Source: CANKHA01 sp963750965 (lineage in GTDB: Bacteria; Pseudomonadota; Alphaproteobacteria; Rhizobiales; Xanthobacteraceae). From it: a stretch of DNA of 64,000 nt. Below are positions 35,720 to 43,502 of this stretch, one piece after another. The stretch is taken from positions 325,530-389,529 of the forward strand of contig CAVVSK010000011.1 in NCBI GenBank assembly GCA_963750965.1, in the 5' to 3' direction. Below the pieces are notes generated by a model. That model saw only the letters and a program-made list of their open reading frames with translations. It was not told the origin of the DNA and made no database searches. The position numbers and the translations under genes were made by a program. Numbering within the stretch: position 1 is the first letter of the stretch; every line of letters begins with the position of its first letter.

Positions 35720-36226
35720 TTAGCCGTTAGCGCCGGTCCCGCAAGCGATAGAAGCTATGGGATGCGGCCCATCGGATACCGCCCGTGGCTTGTCGTAGCA
35801 CCCGCTAAACCCAACCGCCGCGCCAAAAACTTTACTTGATGTCACCGGCTCATGACGCGTCCAAAGCACGCCGATGATGCAGACGAATAACGGCGTCGTT
35901 GAGTTCAGAATCGCCGCCAGCCCGCTCTCTACTGTTTGCTGACCGAAGGCAATGAGCGTGTAAGGCACGACACAGGTAATGACACCCTGAACAAAGAGGA
36001 GTGCGACCACGCGGCGCTCCTTCGGCGCTCTATACCCGCGTGAGAACGCGATCAGCCAGAGCGCGGTCGCTGCCAGCGACACTCGGGCTGCCACCAGCGT
36101 GATCGGGGGAATCGTCTCCAGCGATATCTTGGTCAGCGCATAGGGACTCCCCCACAGGAGTCCGAGCAGAAGCACCAGCCCAAGCTCTAAGGGGGGTATG
36201 AGGCCCCGCGCATGAATCCACATCAA
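35720..36226 (-). pseudogene. truncated EamA/DMT family transporter
   Basis: From the GTG/ATG area near 36226 it reads GLLWGSPYALTKISLETIPP, then AARVSLAATALWLIAF and QQTVESGLAAILNSTTPLFV, matching the first EamA repeat (five helices). At about residue 145 it leaves the family after AAVGFSGC and ends in an unrelated tail at 35720. A normal member has about 290 residues with two repeats. The second half is missing. Confidence 0.65.
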
Positions 36227-36231
36227 GAAGT

Positions 36232-36624
36232 CTAACGCTGGAGGACGGACGCTCCTACCAATGCGGCACGAAATCTGTTGGCGTCCAGCGGTTTTTGAAG
36301 CAGGCAGTAGCCGTTTCCGGTACCTTCATCCTCGCTTGAAATTAGGGGATCCCCGGAGATCAGCAACGCCGGAATCTCATACGCGCTGCGCAATCCTTCA
36401 ATAACATCGATGCCGGTGTTTCCTTCCGACAGCCGGTAATCGCAGATAATCAGATCAGGGCGCCGGTGAATGCGGGCCAGCTGATCGAGTGCGGCACTGG
36501 AGGTTTCGGCGGTAACTACCTCGCATCCCCAGGAGCTCAACAGTCCGGCCGTCGCTTCGAGCACGAGAGGATCATCATCGATCACCACGACGAGTTTTGT
36601 ACAGCGAGCTGTTTGCGTCTTCAT
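36232..36624 (-). CDS. stand-alone receiver domain protein
   Basis: A 130-residue single receiver domain starting MKTQTARC at 36624 (GGTGAG upstream). Key residues: acidic pair VVIDDD, phospho-acceptor DLIICDYRL, and LLQKPLD with the conserved Lys. Its sequence runs in close parallel to the C-terminal receiver of the hybrid kinase at 32725 (LVVVIDDDPLVLEATAGLLS against LIVVIDNDRLVLEGMSGLIR; RRPDLIICDYRL against KRPDIIISDYHL). It is therefore a paralogue, perhaps the surviving piece of a duplicated kinase. Confidence 0.75.
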   Translation of the reverse strand: MKTQTARCTKLVVVIDDDPLVLEATAGLLSSWGCEVVTAETSSAALDQLARIHRRPDLIICDYRLSEGNTGIDVIEGLRSAYEIPALLISGDPLISSEDEGTGNGYCLLQKPLDANRFRAALVGASVLQR

Positions 36625-36871
36625 TGTTCTCACCTTGCGAAGTTCTCACCTTGCGAATTGCAACCGGCAATATCCGCACTGGCGTGAGCGAAATAAATCG
36701 GCCCGAAGTACCTTTCCGAAGCTCGAAAGTGCCGCTCCGGAAGCGGCAGCCCCTACTTAGGTCCTGATGCTCTCGGCTTGGGAAAGGTACAAGAGTCCGA
36801 TTGCGTGGGTCGCGAGAGTTTCAGAACTCTCTTTAGGTCGCAACACGCGACTTATGACAGGGAGAAAAATC

Positions 36872-37132
36872 ATGAAAATCCACGCAGGTGACAAAGTTGT
36901 TCGCGATACTGCAACGCAGGATGCGGGCAAGGTGCGCCTTGGCGATAGCGCGCCGGTCTTCACGCGGCCGATCCGGGCGGGCGACAAAGTCGTTCGCGAT
37001 ACGGCGACCCAGGACTCCGGCAAAGTTCGTCTCGGCGACAACGGCTCCGGTCTTTACGCGTTGATTTTTGAGTTGCCCGCGGCAGGGTCTATACTCGCCG
37101 CGGGCAACTTACCTTTTGTGTGGGTCGATTGA
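36872..37132 (+). CDS. two-repeat miniprotein (probable frame error near its end)
   Basis: Starts at ATG 36872, with AGGGAG 8 bases upstream. Residues 5-31 and 36-62 are two near-identical units of the pattern AGDKVVRDTATQD-x-GKVRLGD; the first continues SAPVFTRPIR. As given, the frame then runs through a terminator-like hairpin to 37132 (86 residues). Removing one A from GACAACGG near 37038-37041 makes the second unit end TAPVFTR, like the first, with a stop at 37064 just before the hairpin, giving a 63-residue protein. It is hydrophilic with no signal peptide. I do not know the family. The next gene starts at 37132. Confidence 0.6.
   Translation: MKIHAGDKVVRDTATQDAGKVRLGDSAPVFTRPIRAGDKVVRDTATQDSGKVRLGDNGSGLYALIFELPAAGSILAAGNLPFVWVD
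37071..37110 (+). terminator. hairpin after the miniprotein
   Basis: A 12-base perfect stem AGTTGCCCGCGG / CCGCGGGCAACT with a 15-base loop and TT..CCTTTT after it. It begins 7 bases after the corrected stop of the miniprotein, so it likely ends or attenuates that transcript before the DUF6065-like gene. Confidence 0.6.
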
Positions 37133-37923
37133 TGTCTGCTGTCGATGGAGTGGAAGAACCTCTCGTCGAGTTCTTCCAATTGGTGCCAAATGCCAATGCG
37201 CCGCGGCGGGCCGACAAATCTGTTGGCGGCGTCATACCGGCGCGCGCCCTGCGCTATTGCGAGGCCCTGACCACCGCCTCGGCCTTCGGTTGGTATATTT
37301 TTCTTCCCATTGCCTTCAAAATTGTGTGGGACGGACACGACATGCTTTGGACGCATGAAGCGTGCGATGAGTGGCTGCCTCTCACGCGCGATGCCGTTCA
37401 ATATCCGGGCCTTGCGAAAACATTCGATCAATTCGCTCCGGATGATATAAAGGGCTTTTCACCCCCGTTTTTGACGCCTTCGATCCAGCCGGGCGGGCTT
37501 CAGATCTGGACAGGTTGTATCGCCCGCACGGCGCCGGGGTGGAATCTTCTGGTGCGCGGCGTGGCCAATCTCTCGCATGGCTTGGCCTATCACATGCTCG
37601 AGGGAATGATCGAAACCGATCTCTGGTTCGGCCCGTTGTTTGACAATATCCGCGTTATCAAAACCGATACGCCGATCGAATTCAGGAAGGACGTGCCATT
37701 CCTCCAGGTGCAGCCGGTGCACAAAGAGGTTTGTTCGGACAAATTTCTCCAGAATTACGAGGTCAAGGACCTGACGCAGCTCTCTGCCGAGAACTGGGAT
37801 GCGTTCAGGCAGACCGTGGTCGCGCCCAACATCGCGGAGGATCGCAAACGCGGGCAATACGCGGTTTCCGTGCGTAAGCGCGCAGCAGCTCAATCGGCAC
37901 ATCGCGTAAATTCGGCTGATTAG
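37132..37923 (+). CDS. DUF6065-like protein of unknown function
   Basis: A 263-residue soluble protein from ATG 37132; GTG 37120 is an alternative and neither has a strong ribosome site. The order of motifs matches what I recall of DUF6065 proteins: ASAFGWYIFLPIAFKIVWDG early, then LQIWTGCIARTAPGWNLLVRGVAN, IETDLWFGPLFDNIRV and a strand region FRKDVPFLQVQPVHKE. The function is unknown. The Trp- and Pro-rich beta pattern suggests a jelly-roll-like fold, but no cupin or 2-oxoglutarate-iron ligand set is evident. It directly follows the two-repeat miniprotein. Confidence 0.62.
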   Translation: MSAVDGVEEPLVEFFQLVPNANAPRRADKSVGGVIPARALRYCEALTTASAFGWYIFLPIAFKIVWDGHDMLWTHEACDEWLPLTRDAVQYPGLAKTFDQFAPDDIKGFSPPFLTPSIQPGGLQIWTGCIARTAPGWNLLVRGVANLSHGLAYHMLEGMIETDLWFGPLFDNIRVIKTDTPIEFRKDVPFLQVQPVHKEVCSDKFLQNYEVKDLTQLSAENWDAFRQTVVAPNIAEDRKRGQYAVSVRKRAAAQSAHRVNSAD

Positions 37924-38586
37924 AATCGGCGCCGGATATCGCCGGCTCGCCCTTTGCGCGCAACGCGGTCACAGTTCCACCGACCAGACAACACTGCGAC
38001 GCAACGTAGCATCCATGCCATCCGATGCCAGTCGGTACTTTCCGCCCGGAGAACTGGTGCTTCTGGATGATGCCGAATAATTGCAGCCATGGCCTAATGC
38101 TCTCGAAAAGGGGTTTGCCATGAAAACCCATCAGCTGGAGTTCAGAGTCGATGGAAAAAGCCGCACAGCTTGACGGATTTCTCGCCAGATATTCGGGGGC
38201 ACAATAGGTCGGTGCGAAGCAGAGCGAACGGCTGCGGCAACCGGCGTCGACCGCACGCTCACGCCCAATGTTTGGGCAAGGCCTTCATCTTTTCAATATC
38301 TCAGCTCAGGATCACCGTTCCCCGCTCACGATCGTCGTTCTGTGGGGGGAAGAACCGACGATCGCATGCATGCTGACCCAGGCCCGCATGCTTGCGCTTT
38401 GACCCAAATCGACCCATTTCAGGGCGGTGATTCAGATGTGGTTAATAAATATTAAGTACAACGTGGTGAATTGGTCATCCGTCCCACCTGATCGATATCT
38501 GAGCAGCGATTGCCGGCGAATAGCTTTTGCTTTTGCTCTGTCGCATCAGAGCTTTAAAAGCGAACGGGCGTAGAAAGAAATGACCC
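37924..38586. other. gene-free stretch
   Basis: No frame with good coding character. Near 38442-38455 there is an AT-rich palindrome TTAATAAATATTAA, possibly a regulator site or promoter element for the reductase gene at 38587. The rest has no visible structure. Confidence 0.4.
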
Positions 38587-39609
38587 ATGTCAACCAAATG
38601 TGAGTTGGTTGTTAATGGCAAACGGATAACCGCCCACATCGGCGATACGATCTTAAATGCCGCTCTTGTCTCGCGCATCGTTATTCCGCACGACTGCAAT
38701 ACGGGACAGTGCGAAACGTGCCGAATAAGGGTTTATGCCGGGGAGGTCGATGATCAGGGGACACGTCGAGGCGAGACCGTCCTGGCGTGTCAAGCAACCG
38801 TTGCCGGCGGGGCGGTGATCGAGTTTGACGAAGTCCCGAGCCCCAGCAAACGTGCCGGTACAGTAGCCTCGGTAGCCAAACTGACGCCCGACGTCTTCGC
38901 GGTCACTCTGCGGCTGGACAAAGCATTTACCTATCTCCCGGGGCAGTATGTGAAGGTCAGCTTTGCTGGTTATCCGGTGAGGGACTACAGCCCCACGCTT
39001 CCTGCCGATGGCATCACGGATTTAAATACGCTCCTATTTCACATCCGCAGGGAACCCGGGGGGGCGGTGTCGAGCGATCTCGGACGGCGGATTTCCGCAG
39101 GCACCCGCGTCAGCATTGAAGGGCCGTTTGGAAACTCATTCCACCGCCGCGGAGACGGAAGGATCATCCTTGTATCGAGCGGTACCGGCTTTGCACCGAT
39201 CTGGGCCGTGGCACGTGCTTCCCGGTTTCGAGAGCCAGACCGCGAGATGATCGTGATCGCCGGGGCCCGCTATGCTCATAATATTTATATGCGGGAAGCT
39301 ATGGCATGGCTGGCGCGAACCGGCGTTGAACGGCTCATATTGACCTGCAGTGGGGACAGCCACGAACCAGATGTACGGGCGGGACGACCTACGGCGCACT
39401 TACCCAGACTTGATGCCTCTGACACCGTCTTTACGGCTGGAGCGCCTGCAATGGTCGCTGCGGTCGAACTTATCGCAGAAGCTGCCGGGGCCACCTGTTA
39501 CGCCGATGCCTTTTTACCCGCAGAGATTTCCCGGCCGTGGCGGCAGCGACTGGCAACGCTGGTACGCAATCAATTCAGGGACGATCCGGCCTTGCAGCCT
39601 GACCAGTAA
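38587..39609 (+). CDS. 2Fe-2S / FAD / NAD(P)H oxidoreductase
   Basis: A 340-residue electron-transfer flavoprotein. A plant-type ferredoxin domain at the N terminus has ligands in HDCNTGQCETCRIRV (about 37-51) and LACQA (about 71). The FAD domain follows (GQYVKVSFAGYPVRDYSPT, about 120-140) and then the NAD domain (IILVSSGTGFAPIWAVARA and VFTAGAPAMV). This is the layout of class IB oxygenase reductases (BenC type) and CDP-deoxyglucoseen reductases. It could supply electrons to the Rieske oxygenase at 12358, which has no nearby reductase, but 25 kb separate them and a ferredoxin is already present there. Confidence 0.8.
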   Translation: MSTKCELVVNGKRITAHIGDTILNAALVSRIVIPHDCNTGQCETCRIRVYAGEVDDQGTRRGETVLACQATVAGGAVIEFDEVPSPSKRAGTVASVAKLTPDVFAVTLRLDKAFTYLPGQYVKVSFAGYPVRDYSPTLPADGITDLNTLLFHIRREPGGAVSSDLGRRISAGTRVSIEGPFGNSFHRRGDGRIILVSSGTGFAPIWAVARASRFREPDREMIVIAGARYAHNIYMREAMAWLARTGVERLILTCSGDSHEPDVRAGRPTAHLPRLDASDTVFTAGAPAMVAAVELIAEAAGATCYADAFLPAEISRPWRQRLATLVRNQFRDDPALQPDQ

Positions 39610-39734
39610 TAAATGATTTATTCTAATGCACAATAAAAGCGACATTCTCTATAAAGTATATTCATTAGGTCGACCTTAAACACGCCGCTGTTACCTCTCG
39701 GGAGGCAGCTCGACACGCAGCACCCGGAGAGGAC

Positions 39735-40526
39735 ATGAGAAAGCGACGTTGGGTCTTCGCAGTTTTGGCTGCATCCTTCTGGTCTCACAGCGCGCTTTCT
39801 TCGGACCTGGAGGTTGTCGGCACCGGCGACGGACTGGAATTGCTCCAATCCATCGCAGCAGCTTACAGCACCGACAGACCGGGAAATAAGGTCATTATTC
39901 CGCCGAGCATTGGCTCGGGCGGCGCTGTTACGGCTGTCGGCGCTGAGCGGAACACCCTTGGTCGTATCGCCCGCCCTTTGAGTGAGCAAGAAAGGGCTCA
40001 GGGCCTGATCGAGGCTCCCATCATGCGCATTCCATCGGCGATCTATGTTCACCGATCGGCCGGCGTTACCGGCCTGACGGCGGAGCAGCTCACCGGCATC
40101 TATTCGGGTGGTATCCAGAACTGGAAAGAAGTGGGAGGCAATGATCTCCGGATCAAAGTCGTCCGCCGGGAGGAAGCGGACAGCACGCTCTCAGTGCTGC
40201 GTTCCAGTATGCCGGGGTGGAAGCATCTCAAGGTTACGCCTCGTTCCAAGCTGGCGATGACCACCCAAGAGGCATTTGAAACAGTCAAGGAGGTCGAGGG
40301 CGCCATCGGCTATGGTCCCTATTCTCGAACACTCGAAGCCTCCTATTCGGTGCTTACAATCGACGGCAAGCATCCGCTCGACGACGGCTACCCCAGCGCT
40401 GTCACGCTAGCCCTTTTGTATAAGCAAGGCGGGCTGACGCCGGAAGCCGAGGCTTTTCTAAAATTCGTCCGCTCGCCAACCGCTCATGGGCTCATAACAA
40501 ATTGGGGCGGCGTTCCCGTCCGGTAA
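39735..40526 (+). CDS. PstS-like periplasmic substrate-binding protein
   Basis: A 263-residue secreted protein (signal peptide ending ALSS) of the phosphate-binding-protein-like family. Features: LEVVGTGDGLELLQSIAAAY, GSGGAVTAVGAERNTLGRIAR, LTAEQLTGIYSGGIQNWKEVG (a PstS hallmark) and GAIGYGPYSRT. The usual phosphate contact SGT/STxF motif is changed to TGDGLE. No PstCAB genes are near. The gap to the GGDEF-EAL gene is 10 bases, so it may act as a ligand sensor for that protein instead of for transport. Confidence 0.75.
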   Translation: MRKRRWVFAVLAASFWSHSALSSDLEVVGTGDGLELLQSIAAAYSTDRPGNKVIIPPSIGSGGAVTAVGAERNTLGRIARPLSEQERAQGLIEAPIMRIPSAIYVHRSAGVTGLTAEQLTGIYSGGIQNWKEVGGNDLRIKVVRREEADSTLSVLRSSMPGWKHLKVTPRSKLAMTTQEAFETVKEVEGAIGYGPYSRTLEASYSVLTIDGKHPLDDGYPSAVTLALLYKQGGLTPEAEAFLKFVRSPTAHGLITNWGGVPVR

Positions 40527-40536
40527 GTGAAACACT

Positions 40537-43395
40537 GTGCTGCATTTCACTTCTTTAAGTGAGCGATTTGTAACGTGGACGCTCGTCACGGCGCTGACGA
40601 CGTTCAGCATGTTGCTGGCTCTTGTACTGCACCAAGTTAACAAGGGTTACGAACAGCAGACCAACCAGGTATCCCGCTGGTCCGAAGAGCGACTCGCGCA
40701 GCGACTTACGAGCGATGCATTGCTGGCGCGTGCGCGCGTAAACACCTTGTACGATGACGTGGCTACCCGCTTTGCCTCTCTGGCGCAGCGCTCGGACATC
40801 TCGAAAGCAATCCAGTCGCGGAATTCAGTCGCAATAAGTGAATTGCTGGCGCCAGCTTTGCAGTTGGCTGATGTCGACGGTGCCCTGGTTCTCAACGAAA
40901 AATTACGTGTTCTTGGCGCCGACCGTTTGGACGCCGATATTCTCCGGGCGGACAAAGCGCTTCGTTTTCACCCTATCCTGCGTGACCTGCAGCGCGTTCT
41001 GTACAGCGATCTTGATGATCGCCAAGTCCGCATCACCGGCCGTTTCGATAAATACCTGGCTGAGGCGCTTGGGGCCGATTGGACGGCACCGTTAGCCGGT
41101 GTGTTTATCGAACCGATCTTGGATGACTTCGGAGATGTTACGGCGATCATTATCGGGTATCGCCAACTGCGCCGTGACGAACCAAAATTGGCGGAGTTTT
41201 GGCGCCTCACCGATAGAGGCGTGTTAATTGTCGACGATGGCAAGGTGATCTCAAATGCTGGCCCGTCTATTCTCGCACCGAAGTTTGATCAGCACAATTC
41301 GTCCCATCTTCTCTATCTCGACTCCGGACGTTACGTAGCCCAATGCGTCGAACTTTGGGCGGCAGCTAATCTTTGCGCGGTTGCTCCGTCGGAAGAACTT
41401 CAGCATCTCGCCACACAGGTAATTGCAATCGGTGAGGCGCAGACCAGTGCGCTGATATGGTGGCTTGTCGGCGCCGTCGTGATTGCGCTGTTTCTTTTTG
41501 GGGTGATGTCATTGGCAGTATCTCGCCACATGACCTTGCCACTGCGAGAAATCACCGCGGTGGTAGGCGATGTCGCACGAGGTAATTGGCGGGCGTTCGT
41601 GCCAGGTTTGACGCGGCGAGACGAGGTCGGGGATATTGCGCGCGCCATCGTCCTCCTGGCGCAGTCGGTCGAAGAGCGTGACAAACTCCGAGCCGACGTC
41701 TTTGAGCAGAATGCCACGCTTGTTCAAAAAGAAGAGGCCCTCAGGGAGCAAAATCTTTTCTTCGATGCCGCCCTTAACAACATGTCGCAAGGCTTGTGCA
41801 TGTTTGACGAGACTCACAGGCTAGCGGTGGTAAACAAGCATTTCCTGGAGATCTACGGCATAGACGCAGATAGGCTTCCCCCTAACGCAACGGCACAAGA
41901 ACTTCTCACAGCGTCCCTGGGCTCAAACTGCCCGACCGATTTTCTCTTGGCAAGGTCGCACGAGCATCTTGTGATTGTTCGGGAGCGCCAGGCGGTCGAT
42001 TACTCGCTGGAATTAACAGATGGCCGCGTCATTGCCGTTTCGCACCGTCCCATGCGCAACGGCGGATGGGTTGAAACACATGAAGACGTAACCGAGAAAA
42101 GGGCCGCCGATGCCAAGATAGCGTTTTTGGCTCGGCACGACGCGCTCACCCAGTTGGCTAATCGGGTCCTTTTCCACGATCGCTTGAACGAGGCAATTAA
42201 AAATTGCTCTGATGTGAATGCTCAGTTCGCAATCTTGTGCCTCGACCTCGATGGATTCAAAGTTGTCAACGATACGCTGGGACATTACGCCGGCGACGAA
42301 TTGCTAAAGCAAATGGCGCAAAAGCTCCTTGGCGTTGCCGGCCAGGGGAATACAGTCGCTCGCCTTGGTGGCGACGAGTTTGCCATTATCGATACGTCTC
42401 GCAATCAGCCGGATTCCGCAGAACGCCTAGCCGCGCGGTTGAAGGAGCTTCTGAAAGCTCCTTTCACGATCTTGGGGCAATCGGTCTCTTGCGGAGTAAG
42501 CATCGGTGTTGCCGTTGGCAATGCCGGGACCGATCCAGATCATGTTCTGCGCAACGCGGATCTCGCCCTCTACCTCGCCAAGGCCTCCGGCCGCGGCACC
42601 TTCCGGCTGTTCGAGCCAAAGATGCATTTCCAAATGCAGTATCGGCAACAACTCGAACGCGATCTTCGGGAGGCAATCGCTAACCGCGAGCTGCAGGTGC
42701 ACTTCCAACCAATGATCAATCTCGGAAAAAATGAGATAAGCGGGTTTGAAGCATTGGTGCGGTGGAAACATGCGGAACGCGGCGACGTTTCCCCGGCGGA
42801 GTTCATTCCACTTGCCGAAGAGGTTGGTCTGATCGAAAAGCTGGGAGAGGCCGTCCTCGTTGAAGCCTGTTCGGAAGCGGCGAAATGGCCGCGGCCTCTC
42901 AAGATTGCGGTGAATATCTCCGCGGTGCAATTCCGCACCCGATCGTTGACCGCTTGCGTCATGAAGGCGTTGTCCACGTCGGGGTTACCCGCCGATCAGC
43001 TTGAGCTGGAGGTGACTGAATCAGTAATTCTTCACGATGATCCTGAGACCTTGTCCACGTTGCGAGAGCTCAGAGAGCTCGGGATCAAGATTTCCATGGA
43101 TGATTTCGGAACGGGATATTCGTCGCTCAGCGGCTTGCGCAGCTTCCCGTTTGATAAAATCAAGCTCGACCGGTCTTTTGTTCGCGACGCGCTTGTCCGT
43201 CCTGACTGCGCTGCGATTGTGCGCACCGTGGCGGATCTGGGAAAGAGCTTGGGTATGACGACGACTGCAGAAGGCGTGGAGACTGTCGAGCAATTGGAAA
43301 ACGTGCGCCGACATGGCTTTACCGAAGCTCAGGGTTTCCTTTTCAGTGCTGCTGTTCCTGCGCTGGCGGGCACGCCAGATGATAGAACAACGTGA
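40537..43395 (+). CDS. GGDEF-EAL protein with extracytoplasmic sensor, HAMP and PAS
   Basis: A 952-residue membrane protein starting at GTG 40537. Order: N-terminal helix (about 10-30), extracytoplasmic sensor (about 35-295), second helix (about 305-327), HAMP (about 328-380), short coiled coil, PAS (about 405-520, FDAALNNMSQGLCMFDETHR), GGDEF (intact RLGGDEFAII, about residue 608) and EAL (intact FEALVRW, about 737; later DDFGTGYSSL and KLDRSFV). Both catalytic sites look complete, so it may make and break cyclic di-GMP. The PBP-like gene lies 10 bases upstream, suggesting a two-gene signalling unit. Confidence 0.87.
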   Translation: MLHFTSLSERFVTWTLVTALTTFSMLLALVLHQVNKGYEQQTNQVSRWSEERLAQRLTSDALLARARVNTLYDDVATRFASLAQRSDISKAIQSRNSVAISELLAPALQLADVDGALVLNEKLRVLGADRLDADILRADKALRFHPILRDLQRVLYSDLDDRQVRITGRFDKYLAEALGADWTAPLAGVFIEPILDDFGDVTAIIIGYRQLRRDEPKLAEFWRLTDRGVLIVDDGKVISNAGPSILAPKFDQHNSSHLLYLDSGRYVAQCVELWAAANLCAVAPSEELQHLATQVIAIGEAQTSALIWWLVGAVVIALFLFGVMSLAVSRHMTLPLREITAVVGDVARGNWRAFVPGLTRRDEVGDIARAIVLLAQSVEERDKLRADVFEQNATLVQKEEALREQNLFFDAALNNMSQGLCMFDETHRLAVVNKHFLEIYGIDADRLPPNATAQELLTASLGSNCPTDFLLARSHEHLVIVRERQAVDYSLELTDGRVIAVSHRPMRNGGWVETHEDVTEKRAADAKIAFLARHDALTQLANRVLFHDRLNEAIKNCSDVNAQFAILCLDLDGFKVVNDTLGHYAGDELLKQMAQKLLGVAGQGNTVARLGGDEFAIIDTSRNQPDSAERLAARLKELLKAPFTILGQSVSCGVSIGVAVGNAGTDPDHVLRNADLALYLAKASGRGTFRLFEPKMHFQMQYRQQLERDLREAIANRELQVHFQPMINLGKNEISGFEALVRWKHAERGDVSPAEFIPLAEEVGLIEKLGEAVLVEACSEAAKWPRPLKIAVNISAVQFRTRSLTACVMKALSTSGLPADQLELEVTESVILHDDPETLSTLRELRELGIKISMDDFGTGYSSLSGLRSFPFDKIKLDRSFVRDALVRPDCAAIVRTVADLGKSLGMTTTAEGVETVEQLENVRRHGFTEAQGFLFSAAVPALAGTPDDRTT

Positions 43396-43502
43396 CTTTA
43401 CCCAAAGAGTGGCGTGATGAGCGCGAGGCTTTGCGCCGCACACACCACTGCAGATTGAGTGTCGCGACATTTGGGCAATCCGCCCGCCGACCGTAGTCGC
43501 GG

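Noticed and set aside
38170..38376. 68-codon plus-strand frame
   Set aside because: No ribosome site, no protein-like pattern, Arg/Ser-rich composition of non-coding GC-rich DNA.
38442..38455. CtrA binding site TTAA-N-TTAA
   Set aside because: The spacing is 6 and not 7, and no second support is present; listed only as an AT-rich palindrome.
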